Source of the DNA: Palaemon carinicauda
Taxonomy: Eukaryota; Arthropoda; Malacostraca; Decapoda; Palaemonidae
Assembly (NCBI RefSeq): GCF_036898095.1
Contig: NC_090728.1
Coordinates: forward strand, 86,922,739-86,986,738
DNA length: 64,000 bases
Direction of reading: 5' to 3'
Under the pieces are notes generated by a model. The model worked only from the letters and a program-made list of their open reading frames with translations, did no database searches and had not been told where the DNA came from. A program made the position numbers and the translations under genes. This document shows positions 42,728 through 53,851 of this stretch, one piece after another (the first letter of the stretch is position 1; each line of letters starts with the position of its first letter).

Positions 42728-44879
42728 GTGAATTTTAATTCACATGTAACAAATGAGTATTCAACAAAGAATAAGGGAAAGACACCTACTTGTGAAACCC
42801 ACACAAACACCTGTGGAAGCCCACCGGCCAAGTCACATAGTTAGTCTTTACTAGAATAACCAGAGAACGTATTTCCAAAGGAAATTAGGTGTAGCTCACA
42901 CCTAAGGTAAAATAATACCATTCTGGCCAGGAATAAAAGAATTATCTTTTATCCTTGTAAGGCGACACCAGGTGATTATACCAGTAACACAAGTAAGATA
43001 GAAAAGACAGTGTTGTAACCTACTACATCATGAACTCCCTTGGTTGAATATACCACCAAGAGAGGACTGATACAGTACCTGAGGGTGGTGTGCCAGCCGG
43101 CTATTGCCGCTCAGCACCCCCCCCCCCCCCCGTTTTCGAAAGGTAGATCTCAAGTACACAACATCAGATCACCTTTATTGGGGAGAACTCCAGAACCCAT
43201 GCCTGAACCGGCCGGCAGTGGTTGCCAGACCGTAGCCACCCGGTTTGCACTGAGTTGCCGGCCATCATATTTAGTGGCCGGCTGACTGGGCAGTGTCGCG
43301 GGCCGGCCGGCAGCAGTAAACAAACCCTGCCGGCTAGCCCCCACACACTAGGCAGCACTCGGCTGCCGGCCCCACTTGTAGTGGCCGGCAGATGAGCAAT
43401 AGACCGGCCGGCAAAGGTATACAACCAACGCCGACCGACAGCAAGAGAACTGGAGAACACCCCTCCCCACCGACGGCCGGCCTGTAGGCCGGCAGACGGC
43501 AAGGACAACACATACTAAGACAAAAGAATGAGTGCCGGGTTAAGAGACTATAAGTCTCTGAGCCCGGCACCCGAAAGAGTGCCGAAAGGAAGGGGAAGAC
43601 ACTAAGTCAAGCTTCCTAACCGCTGCCTACTGAATTTTCAGACGGCAGCGATAGAGGGACCAAGAAAGGACCGGGCAGCACTCACAGTAATGGTCTCTGC
43701 CGGTCGGCACACTTTGCCGGCCGACAGGAGACCACGTCAGTTCCTCATCCCAACCTAGGCTAGGCAAGGATGCAGACGACTGACACAAAGAACGGAAAAA
43801 AGAGAAGGGAAGGACAGAGGGTCCTATCCAACATTACCTTGGTTAAGGGTCATTCCAAACTAAGACAGTTCATCTCAGTTAGAGAAAGACCCGAGAGGGA
43901 GGCCGGCACTACTGGCTGCCTCCCACGAACCACGGCAAGGAAGGAATTGCCTTTCCAGAAAAGGGAACATATCCCGAGACCGGAACGGCAAGGACAGTCT
44001 GATGAGTCACCGAGTAAAGGGATCACTACTGGAACCCAACAAGGTGGACTAAGGGAGGAACCCTTAGTGCCCGAGTCAATCGGCAAGGGAAACTCTGCCC
44101 CATGCCAGACAAACCGGGCTCAGACTAAACACTGTTGTACTGTCACCCTCTGAACCAATACTGTTGGAACGGGAAGGTACAGTACTACTCCAGCATAGAT
44201 ATATTTGAAGGTTAATTCAAATAAACCACTAGAGTTAAGCCTAAGGCTTAAACAGAGGGAAAGGGTTTGCCCCTTCCCCTAAGAGAAGGGAGCAAACGGG
44301 GAACAGATAATATTATAATGACCTAAGACAACCTAGCCTAGGCACTAAGAGAATCGATTACCTAATTCACCGAAACTCACATCAATACTATCTTGGAAGG
44401 TACTCAAAAAGGACTAATATGTATAACGTTGCCTAACGCTTAAAGCAATAATTTCACATTTGGAAGACTAATTATCATGCAGGAAGTACATAGGCCAACA
44501 ACTAGCCTACGAAGACTAGTGTTGGTAGCCTTGGTAATTTCGCCAGGCACATTACTATCGCATCATAACAGAATTCCTAAATAAGCTAAGTAGCTAATAT
44601 TTAAGCGCAAAAGGGGCTGGGAACGTCGCTCTTGCTAACAAATAAATCCTATTCTAGCGAGCGACAGCATCCATGATGCCTCCAGCAGGCAACAGCTCTT
44701 GTATCAAAGATAACTCTTTTAATAACTTTAATTTTAACCAAGAGCCTACATTTATACATAAAAGAAATAATACTCAACTTATCCGAGGCAGAAGAAGTTG
44801 GAGAAAGCATTATTAACGAGAAAATTCCAAGATTGGGTAGTAAACAGGGAAAATACACCGAGTCGTAGAGCTACGCAAA
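42728..44879 (-). other. 5' noncoding region of DIRS copy B with GCCGGC palindromes
   Basis: No supported ORF in about 2.15 kb. 43190-43730 is packed with GCCGGC/CCGGCCGGC words and is much richer in GC and CpG than its surroundings. A 15-C run sits at 43117-43131. It is homologous to 8853-11041 of copy A. It presumably contains the promoter and leader, but no core promoter could be identified. Confidence 0.7.
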
Positions 44880-45215
44880 AAGGAATACAGATGGCGCCGT
44901 GAGCGGCGCAGGGCACGCTTTCGAAACGGGGAGGAGGGATGCCTTATGAACGGCTCCCCCCCTTTCTTATCGTTTTCGTTTTCTTGCCATTTTACCCCTA
45001 CGAAGTGTTAACTCTATTCGGGGTATAGATTGCTATGAGGCGTGTCAAGAATACGTCCACTGATATTTACGATATCCCTAAGGTCTTTTTTAGGGATACT
45101 CGCTCCAGGAGTTAGAATTCTGGGTACCTGAAGGTAAATTCTCTGGGAATATCGCTGTAGTTGTAATATACCCTAGGAAGCTGCCTTTAAGGAACTTCCA
45201 TCAGGACGACATGGC
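44880..45215 (-). repeat. Right inverted terminal repeat of DIRS copy B
   Basis: 336 bp, the inverse of 36506-36841. The outer end TTGAGCCCAAAAAA follows to about 45229. Confidence 0.93.
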
Positions 45216-45229
45216 TTGAGCCCAAAAAA

Positions 45230-45639
45230 GCTATTTTGTATTCTATTTTTTTGTCTAGGACCTTTTTTTATTTACTCGATAGTATCATTGAGCGTTGTTA
45301 AATTCAAACAAGTGTTTTGTTGAAACTTGTACAAAGCATAGTGTGGTGGTGATGATTTTTGGTTCATGAGTCATCTTACCTTATAATGAAGTTGTGTTGG
45401 TAATGTACAGTTACATCTGAAGAATTGTAAGAACTAAAATACCATGATAGAAAGCACATGAAAAAAATGTAGCGCAGTATAATAGGTTACCTAGTATTTT
45501 ATTCAACTGCAGGTAGGTAATGGTCACTTAGTTAGTAGGTTATGAGTTGACCCACCCTAGGGCTGCAAGTATTCGCTGATTCTCAATTTTCACGTGGCTC
45601 TTTGCTACCTAACCCTCGTGATTAAAGCGGCCTGACAAT
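45230..45639. other. Unassigned intronic sequence
   Basis: No gene or element recognised between the two DIRS copies. Confidence 0.6.
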
Positions 45640-45850
45640 ACTTTTAGTCTAATTCTAGTTTGTTTTGTCACAAATAGAAACCCTCTGCTATTCATAGGGG
45701 ATTACCTTTCGGCGAAGGTGAAAGATGAGCCAAGAATAACTTCAAGCGAGGGTTGACCACCCCACCCGCTAGTTAGCGGGTGGGGGGTGGGGATAGACCA
45801 GCTACTCCTCTCACTCTCATACTTGGGTTGAGTAACTATTTTGCTTTCTG
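45640..45850 (+). repeat. Left inverted terminal repeat, DIRS family II
   Basis: It includes GAAGGTGAAAGATGAGCCAA, ACCCGCTAGTTAGCGGGTGG and GGGTTGAGTAAC, all mirrored at 48040-48250 with mismatches. Confidence 0.78.
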
Positions 45851-45926
45851 GCTCGGTAAAGATCAGTCATACTGCAGCTCTCTCCCGTTTTTGACTTGCC
45901 ATTATGATACATTTTCTTTTTCTATA

Positions 45927-46760
45927 CAGTGCGTGTGTTGGAGTGTTTGCAGTTCTGCAATACAAACATCCTGGTCCCAAAGGCCGTAAATGCGGTACTT
46001 TCGTGTCCACCCTAGAGATGGACCCCTACCTGTTGTGTCCAACTTGTTGGGTCGGCCAGTGTTCACGGAATGACACCTGTAGTGAGTGTAGGGAGCGGTC
46101 TGCCTCCCAGTGGGAGAGGTTCGGGTGACGGAAGAAGAAGAAGGCTAAACGTTATTCTTCTCCTTCGGGGTCTTCATCGAAGTCGAAGAAATCACGGTCT
46201 TCTTCTACCTCCCAACCTCTTCCGAAGCTGCTCCTCCGACGGTCTCCTCTTGGGAACGGCCGAGCAGTAGTGGAGCCCTGGTTAATCCAGTTTAACTCCA
46301 TAGGTCTCAGGATGGTACCGTCTCCTCTAGCGAGACGGCCCGGCCCTCTCCTCCGGGGAATGCTTGCTCATTTACAGATCTTTTGTCTTTTTGGTCAGCC
46401 CTGGGCGTGGATGGTCCTCCTTCTAAGGACGTTCTGTTCGATTCCTTCAGTTGGGAGCAGAGCGGAGGCTCTTGTCATCTTCTTTGGAAGTCGATCCCAC
46501 TCCTTCAGGCACAGGCGCTGCTGCTCATTGGTTGGACTTATGGACCCCCAACACTGAGAGCGATGTAACTTCACCAGGGGCAGTGGAGGAGCAAAGTTCA
46601 AAGCTTGTTTTTCCTTCGGGGGAAAACCTCTCCCGCTCGCGAGAGAAAACCGCACGTCAGCAGTCTTACGCTTGCAACTCTCCCCCTACGGCTGTGACAG
46701 GGCTCAGTCTTAGGCGATGTTTTCCCTCGGGAGAGCAAGTCTCTCCTTCTTAGGCTTAGC
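45927..46760 (+). pseudogene. DIRS family II gag-like remnant
   Basis: It follows a tract-CAG (CTTTTTCTATACAG, ending about 45930). The frame reads HPGPKGRKCGTFVSTLEMDP, LCPTCWVGQCS and ASQWERFG, with CxxC spacing as at 19358, then a stop (46126). A Lys/Ser-rich stretch (RKKKKAKRYSSPSGSSSKSK) and later shifted-frame pieces follow. Confidence 0.7.
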
Positions 46761-46780
46761 AGTCTCCCCTTGGGTAATTA

Positions 46781-47336
46781 CAGTCATACGTCTCCACGAA
46801 AAAATCTGCTTACGAAATTTTCACGCTGCGAAACGGAGTGCAAAGATTTTTCTGACTTAAATTGCAAAAAATTTTTCATGATAAGAAAAGAGATTTGCCT
46901 ACCAGCCAGAGAGTAAAATACTCACACATTAAAAAGAAAGAAAGAAAATGGGTTGTTCACACAATAGAAAATGTATCTCTATAGTAAGGGTAACTATAAT
47001 AGTACAGAACATATGGTACTATATTTTATATATGTACAGTATTGTACTGAATGTATTGTATTATTTTCCATTTATTATTGCATTATGTTCTAATAACTAC
47101 TTAATTTACAGGTATTAACAGTTAGTTTGGGTTTATTGAATGGTTGAAATCTATTTGGCTGTACAGTATTTCATAGTGGTTATACTGTAGCTATATTATA
47201 AAATTTAATGTGGTGTTTTTGTTGGGTTTGGAATTAATTAGGCGATTTACATGTAAAACGTGACTCGTATCACGAAATTTTCACGAAACGAAAGCCACTC
47301 CGGAACGGATTAATTTCGTGTTGGGAGACATTACTG
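46781..47336. mobile_element. Short MITE with TA target site
   Basis: Left end CAGTCATACGTCTCCACGAA, right end inverted CAGTAATGTCTCCCAACACG, flanked by TA (46779-46780, 47337-47338). 556 bp, with no ORF. The size, TA target and CAGT ends suggest the Tc1/mariner-Tigger superfamily. Confidence 0.8.
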
Positions 47337-47370
47337 TACTACCAAACGTTCCCCTTCGTGTGTCTGTCAG

Positions 47371-47970
47371 GTGGATGAGTTTCTGACCTCTCTCCATCCA
47401 GGTCGTGCCCCTCCTGCTGCCCTAAGAAGATGCCTTTTGAACTGGCGAGTTCAAGTCACAATCTCCCTTCTATCTTTGGGGTCTCGGGACAATCTAGCAT
47501 CAGGCCTGCTGGATCCAAAGACTTCGGGTTTCCGTTGCGATGTTCCTTCGGGTTCTCTTAACTTGGATCCATCGGTTCCTCGTTTCGTTAAGCCTTCGGC
47601 TTTGCGAGACTCTGAACCCTCGGGTACTGGTTGCGATGTTCCTTCAGGTTCTTGTAACCTGGGGTCTTCTGGTTCTCGTTTCATCAAGCCTTCGGGTTTA
47701 CAAGACACCGAACCTTCCGGTTCTGGTTTCGATGTCCCTTCAGGTTCTCGCAACCAAGGACTTTCTGGTCCTAGTCACGTTAAGCCTTTGAGTTCTCGTG
47801 ACCCGGAGCTTTTGGGTTCCCGTTGCGGCGAGCCTTCTGGCTCTCATAACTCAGGTTATACTGAATCTTTGGGTTCTGGTGACCAGGAACCTTCAGATTC
47901 TCATTACGCTGAACCTTTGGGCTCTCAGAACGCCGATCTCTCAGAGCCCTTGGGATCTGCATTATGTTGA
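47371..47970 (+). pseudogene. Repeat-rich ORF within DIRS family II (96-bp tandem units)
   Basis: A 199-codon open frame. From 47539 to about 47965 it is built from a 32-residue (96-bp) unit repeated about 4.5 times, each starting with a form of DVPSGS and ending SEPSGTGC-like. Later units are shorter and diverged. It is preceded by the MITE that splits the gag region, so it is probably the displaced downstream part of the same gag-like protein. No function can be named. Confidence 0.6.
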
Positions 47971-48039
47971 ACCAACAGGTTCTCGGGTCTCAGGGAACAT
48001 AGGGCTATTTATACAAATTGGCCGGCCAGCCCTATCCCC

Positions 48040-48250
48040 CAAGAAGTCCTGCCATAAAGCAAAGTGGTTACTCAACCCTAGTGTGTAAGTGAGAGGGGTA
48101 GCCGGTCTACCTCCAGCCCCTATCTGCTATCTAGCGGGTTGGGTGGTTACCCCTGGCTAAAAATTATTCTTGGTTCGTCTTTCAGCTTCGCTGAAATGCA
48201 AACCCCTGTAAATAGCTCTAGGTTTGTATATTAAGAAAAATACAAATTAC
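48040..48250 (-). repeat. Right inverted terminal repeat, DIRS family II
   Basis: The inverse of 45640-45850. It ends GTTTGTATATTAAGAAAAAT, similar to the terminal words at 16485-16722. Confidence 0.78.
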
Positions 48251-48713
48251 TTACAAATTCGTCATTAAAATACAGAAGTTGGCATTAATTGATTTAATTA
48301 AAGATTTCAGTTGTTAGAATGAATATTAAGCAATCTTCTTATTCAGTACATGCAAACCTTTTTTTTTTTTTTATAATTTTTTTTTTTTCCTTACTGGATA
48401 CTATTGCAATAATTTCTTCATTTAGTTCACGGAGGAATTCTACTAGTGTATGGTGTAATGAGTCAAGTGTTCCCCACCGTCCCCCTAATTGTGAAGATAC
48501 TCTCTTGGAAAGAACGTTAAAATCCTCTTTTGTTTATTGATTTACAGCACACCTCGTTACTCCTATTTTTTGATCAAGCAAGCATAAAGTTGAGAGAATT
48601 AATGATTTTAAATATCTTCATAGTCAACGTTCTTAATACAGGTTAAGATGGAAGTAAAAGTGAAACTGGAATTTTGCATAATTTCTTCTAATTAAGAATA
48701 TTCTTCATTTCAG
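48251..48713 (+). other. CSN4 intron, 3' end
   Basis: T-rich sequence with no element recognised, ending with the acceptor TTCTTCATTTCAG at 48713. Confidence 0.75.
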
Positions 48714-48889
48714 GTTCAACTATTTTAGACAGAGCTGTAACTGAGCACAACTTATTAGCTGCAAGCAAATTATATAACAATATAACATTTACAGAGCTGG
48801 GAGCTCTCTTACAAATTTCTCCCGCAAAAGCTGAAAAGATAGCAAGCCAGATGATCACCGAAGGTAGAATGAATGGCTATATTGATCAG
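48714..48889 (+). CDS. COPS4: COP9 signalosome subunit 4, internal exon (PCI/winged-helix part)
   Basis: This continues the frame of the exon at 17263 (phase 1 in, phase 0 out). It encodes about 58 residues including [39 protein letters not shown] and [10 protein letters not shown], almost the same as vertebrate CSN4 ([20 protein letters not shown]). This is the winged-helix half of the PCI domain used for packing with other signalosome subunits. The acceptor CAG ends at 48713 and the donor GTGAGT starts at 48890. The next residues in the family (ID GIVHFE...) are found only on the minus strand at 64000. Confidence 0.96.
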
Positions 48890-50281
48890 GTGAGTGGGTT
48901 TAAAACTTAATTTTATTTCAGTTAGTCTTGCCCAACATTCATTGTGCTGATAAGCATTTAAAGCACAGCTTTGGTTAACAAACTAAAAAAAAATCATAGG
49001 ATTAGTAATGGGTTTGTATGACTAAACCTCCCATATCTATGTAACTAATACTATTAATACTACCATGTGCTGTTATCCATGATTACAATGTTTGGAATCC
49101 TCACTATTGCTTTGTCAGCCACAGTTTTGACACCGTTTTGTGGTTTTCAAATATTTTGAGAATTTTTTCACTTTTTTATTATTTAGGCTGATGTGTGGAT
49201 CCTAAGGACATTCCTGTTAAAGCTAGGTCAGGGAATGAAATACAACATGCTATACCAAAGAAATATCTTTACAGCCCTAGGGCCAGTGGATCAACATCCA
49301 AAGCATGGACTTAGTGTGCATAAGGGAAACCTACTTGTTCAGGCTTTGTAGAACCTGTCACAACACTTCTAATGCTGAATTTGTTTGGTAACTGACAATT
49401 GAAGACAATGATTACCCAGTTTGTTTTTAGCCAGGCAATCATCTTTCACTGGTCATTGCTCCATAAAAATTATATATATTTTCACTCATGACTTGACGAT
49501 TGACAGAATTCTACCGCAACTTCTTAATTAATTAGGTTGTGAATTTATCACTACCTAATTTTCAGCATTAGGTGTTTGTATTGATCAAAGTTAGGCATAA
49601 TTATGCTCCACTATAAATGTCACTTTTGTTTTTATAATGTAAACAGTCACATATGACAGCCATTATAGTTTGGTTTACATTCACTTTAATCTACATAATT
49701 TGATACCTAATCCAGTTTCATAGAAATTGAATATCCTAGCCTTAGCTGATAGTTTTCTTTTTATAATGTTTTAGATTTAGCATAGCCTGAATTTGTTTCT
49801 TGGCATTTCACATGTAAATATATAAAGGAGTTACTTAGCAGAGTAAGTCAATTATGGGTAAAGAATTTAGCTATTGAGCATTTTATTCAGTACCATTATG
49901 AAAAATATATGCCGGTAAATCACTTAGCCAGTCACTAAACTGGGAGCACACGGCAAAATTTTCAAACTGCTTGCCATGACATCTGTGGTCACTAGAGTAG
50001 GCTGCTGTAAAGTACTGTATCAGGTAAAGGGGGTATTGGCCTAATGGCTAAAGGATTTCTCCCATTCTTCTCTTTTTTTTTCTATTTTCTTTTCATTTCT
50101 TTTATTCATGCATTTGCCCGACACTAAATACAAACCTTCATTATTTATATGAATTATACTTTTGGCAAAACTGAAAGGTAGCCATAAGACTTTAAGTGGG
50201 GTGGGAACTAATCTACCAGTTAGTGGGAAGATAGGTGGGGTAGCCGCCACCCTGCTCACACACATATACATATATTTATAA

Positions 50282-50355
<74 letters not shown>

Positions 50356-50858
50356 ACAGTAGGGTCCCGAATTATGCGAGAATTTGGTCGATCAATGACC
50401 TCGTATAGATGGAAAATCGCATATTTCGAAACATACAACTAACAGAAATAATTCCATTGGGGCCTTGGCAACCAGCAACTTGCCTATTCAAACGTGTTTA
50501 CTACCCATTTCCAATACTTTCTATGTACTATACTGATTTTTTTTTATATCAAATTGTTTTTGTAAATAAATCAAACATTTAATTTACTTTAAAGTTCTAA
50601 TAACTTGAAAAAGGTTAAAATTACAACCAGGATGGGTGTAAACACCGTATATTTCCAGTTATAACGGGACCCAAAATAGACAAATTTCAATGTTTGTCAT
50701 ATCTATTGTATAAGACAACTGGTGAATAGCAAAACCATCACTCTATATACTAGCTTTTGTTGTATCATTGAAAATCTAGAATTATCAAAATAAAGACGAT
50801 TTTATATCATGTGTTTCGTAAACACGTCAAAAAGCACAATAAAAAACGACAACCAATG
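48890..50858 (+). other. Intronic or flanking sequence after the CSN4 exon, unassigned
   Basis: About 2 kb without ORFs above background. 50190-50262 (ACCAGTTAGTGGGAAG, GGTGGGGTAGCCGCCACCC) resembles the GC-rich end words of DIRS family II and may be a small relic. A (TA)n/(TGTA)n tract lies at 50284-50354. Confidence 0.6.
50284..50354. repeat. (TA)n followed by (TGTA)n
   Basis: A 48-base AT run and then TATG tetranucleotide repeats. Confidence 0.95.
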
Positions 50859-52170
50859 TTTTTGGGCTCAAGCCATGACGTCCTGATTGAAGGTTCCTTC
50901 AGTAGCTTCCTAAGGGTATATATGACTACAGTGATATTCCCAGAGAATTAAACTAAAGGTTTCACAGAATTCTAAATTCTGGCACGAGTACCCTTAAGGT
51001 TTACTCTCAAGGATATCACATATAAATCAGGGGATGTATTCTTGACACGCGGCAATCTGCACCCCGAATAGCCTTTACGCTTTGAGGGGGATACGTGGCA
51101 GAATTTGAAGGGGAGCCGCATCAAGGTTACCCTAGTTCCCCTACTACTATTGAGTATCACAACCGCGCCAATTCCCACATGGCGGTCATTCCTTAATTTG
51201 TACCGCTTCGCTATGGTGGTGTTCCCTGTTTATCTGACATTTTCGATCGATTTCTAAGGATTTTTATGCATTCTACAGCTTCTTTCATCCTCTAGAAAGT
51301 TGAGTATTCAGTCTTTACAATATGTATATTTAGTTCCTGCCTCACAATGAAATTAGTGTAATTTATTGTGATTGGATCTTCGCCGGTTACCGGTGTCGCC
51401 ATGGGCGCTGTCGTTCATTGGGCGTGTGTTATTTAGTTAGCAGAACGACATTCCCGGTTTAAATAGCATTAATAAATTGAAAGCTATTTAGGCATTTTAT
51501 ACTTGTAAAGATATTTATATGCATAATTTTCCTATTTGTGTCGATCGTATATGTCAGAGTTTCGTGGATTTAGGTAACCGAGATCTCGCCTTGCATAGGT
51601 AACCTAACCTAGACAACATATACTTTCGTCATTTCCCCGGTTACCCTTGTGTATCTGTTATCATTCATGGGAGATTGATATCTCCTGGAATTGTTTTAGC
51701 CGTTACTCGTCTCGAATAGAGATTTAGGGGTAATCTCCCTTCCCTCTGAGAGTAGCCTTAGGCTACAACCCTAGTATACAGCTGTGGCCTAGGATGGCGC
51801 GGCACTGGAACTCTGTTTCTCCCTATTTGAGGAGAAACGGCATGGCTGCCGTCCCCTTAACTGTATCAGCAGCTCCTAAGCTGGAGAATAGAAGATTCTC
51901 CTGCCGCTTAGGATTGTGCCGATACTGAAACAGAGTTTCTTCAAGGTGTGTAGGTACGGCAACATTGCCGGCTCCTTCCATACCTCGTATAGGACCCTAT
52001 CCCTCCCTCTCTGTTCTTTCACGATGGCCGAGCCATTGTCTTTCCTGAGCCGGCGTCCTGCAACCTTACCGTCGCCGGTGGGTTGTCGGAGCCGGCCAGA
52101 CTCCTCTCCTCAGCTGTTGTCTGGCTGCTGGCAGCCATGACACTGCCGGCGGCCATGTTGGTTGCTGGCG
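50859..52170 (+). mobile_element. DIRS family I copy D, 5' end fragment
   Basis: It begins with the outer right-end word TTTTTGGGCTCAAGCCATG and continues through a diverged ITR (50875-51140) and 5' noncoding region as in copy C (51140-52160), including GGTCCTATCCCTCCCTC and GCCGGCG-rich words. It stops near 52170, where it meets a fragment of the Tigger-like element. No gag follows. Confidence 0.8.
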
Positions 52171-52397
52171 ACCATCGTAGCAATACCCTGGAAGAGATAG
52201 AACGCCTTTTATTGATAGGGATAAAGGACAAAGAGATTGTTGGCAACGATCATTTGTGAGAAGGGCCAGCGTGATGAACAGAAAGAAAGAAAAAAGTGAA
52301 GCTAGGAAAACCAAGATAGCATTAACAAGCCCTTTTAAAAAAGTCTTCTCTCTTTTTCTGTTTCTCTCTAAACATAGCATTAACATGTTCTTTAAAT

Positions 52398-52456
<59 letters not shown>
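52171..52456 (-). mobile_element. Fragment of the Tigger-like element (inverted)
   Basis: This is the inverse of about 23784-24045: CATCGTAGCAATACCCTGGAA, GGCCAGCGTGATGAACAG and ending TAACATGTTCTTTAAATAAA plus (CT)n. It lacks the element's ends, so it is a rearranged piece rather than an insertion. Confidence 0.82.
52402..52456. repeat. (CT)n microsatellite
   Basis: A CT run of about 55 bases; 37 bases in unit B (56158-56194). Confidence 0.95.
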
Positions 52457-52459
<3 letters not shown>

Positions 52460-53851
52460 GGAGGCATGGGGTTTATCGGGGAAAAAATCGACTGGGACAA
52501 ATTGACTAATTGGCATCTTTTTATACAAGTTGGCATCTACATATCTGCGTAGGTGGAAGCTAGTCAGTGTGTTTCCTGAAGTCGTGGAGTGAGGTTGTGT
52601 CAGGTTGAGAGGGCCGAGTTGCAATCGTTCTTTTGTGAGTTCGCGTGGCATTTTTGTCTATCAAACCCCCCCCCCTCAGTGATGTCTAGACCCCGTACAA
52701 GTCACGATGACATTGTTAGAGTGATAACTTGTCATAATTTATGTCTGCAAACAAAGGAAATAGTGAAGAATACTGGCGTGAACGAGAGAACAGTGAGGCA
52801 CTTGGTGGCCAAGTTCAAGGCAGGGGGTAGCGACGAGATCCCTTCTCACTCCCAGGCTGGTTTCCCCCCCCCCCCCCCCCCCCCCCCCGGAAGATTCCTG
52901 ATCTTACTTTAGTGATTTTAAAGCGAAGCCTAGAAGAAAATGCTACATTAACGGCTAAGCAACTGAAAGAACAGAACCCTAAATTGTTGAGCGACGTCAG
53001 TGTTCGTACGATTCAGGAAAACCTGTCGAAGCGCCTCGACTACAAGAAAGTGATCGCGAGAAAGAAGCCCGCTTTAACTGAGAAACAAAGGAAGAGGAGG
53101 GTTGATTTTGCCAAGACATACAAGGATTGGACCTTGGAGCAGTGGCGAAGTGTCTTGTGGAGTGACGAAGCGACCTTTTGTGTGAGTGAGACGACCGGGA
53201 AAAAAGTGTGGAGGCGAAAGGGGTCAGATCCTCTTAAGCCTAATCTCACGGCCAAGACAGTTAAGCACCCAGCATCGCTTATGGTTTGGGGTTCGTTTGC
53301 CTACGGTGGTGCCCCAAGCTTTGTTGTTTTGCCTAAAGGCATAACGGTTAATGCTGACCGCTATTTGAATATTTTGAAAGACAATTTAGCGGATTGTTTT
53401 GCGGCTACAGGAGCTGAAATTTTTCAGCAGGACGGTGCCCCTTGCCATACGGCTAAAAAAGTGAAAAAGTGGCTTGAAAATAGCGAAGTGAACTATATTC
53501 CTGATTGGCCAGGTCAAAGTCCTGATATTTCGCCCATTGAGAACCTTTGGGTGATAGTTAAAGCCCGCCTTCGTAAAGAAGTGACGACAAACGTGACACT
53601 TCTCGAGGCGGCGCTCCATAAGGTGTGGGCTGAAATACCTGCAGAAATTCTTCAGAATTTAGCAGATAGCGTTCCTCAACGATTTTTGGAGGTCAAGAAG
53701 AGGAAAGGCTACCCTATAGACAAGTAGCAGGGATATTGTTGAGTGTTCAATTAAATTTTTATTGATTTATATTGTGTATTAGTGTAGATATGGGGGGGGG
53801 ACCAAAATGAATGCACGGCGGATGCTGCTTGGACAGAGCGATCCGCGCTGA

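Larger units (their letters stand above)
36461..45229 (-). mobile_element. DIRS-type retrotransposon, family I copy B, full length and apparently intact
   Basis: On the minus strand the order is right ITR (44880-45215), 5' noncoding region with GCCGGC palindromes, gag, RT/RNase H plus C-terminal segment, tyrosine recombinase, 3' noncoding region, ICR (36936-37027), left ITR (36506-36841). All three ORFs are open over their full length. The 336-bp ITRs show no difference by eye. No long target-site duplication is visible at the flanks (ATGCTTTATT / GCTATTTTG), as expected for recombinase-mediated insertion. It lies in the CSN4 intron in antisense orientation. This is the reference copy for the other family I fragments in the window. 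Confidence 0.95.
45640..48250 (+). mobile_element. DIRS family II copy, internally deleted, with ITRs at both ends
   Basis: About 200 bp at the left (45640-45850) recur inverted at the right (48040-48250). Between them are a gag-like remnant, a MITE insertion and a repeat-rich ORF, but no RT or recombinase. The copy is therefore non-autonomous by deletion. It lies in the CSN4 intron on the gene's strand. Confidence 0.72.

Noticed and set aside
43770..44153. 127-codon + strand ORF in the DIRS copy B 5' region
   Set aside because: The equivalent region of copy A is not open in this frame and no domain is visible, so it was treated as chance.
50019..50075. tRNA-like words (GGTATTGGCCTAATGGCTAAAGG)
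   Set aside because: No convincing B-box or cloverleaf could be formed, so neither a tRNA nor a tRNA-derived SINE is claimed.
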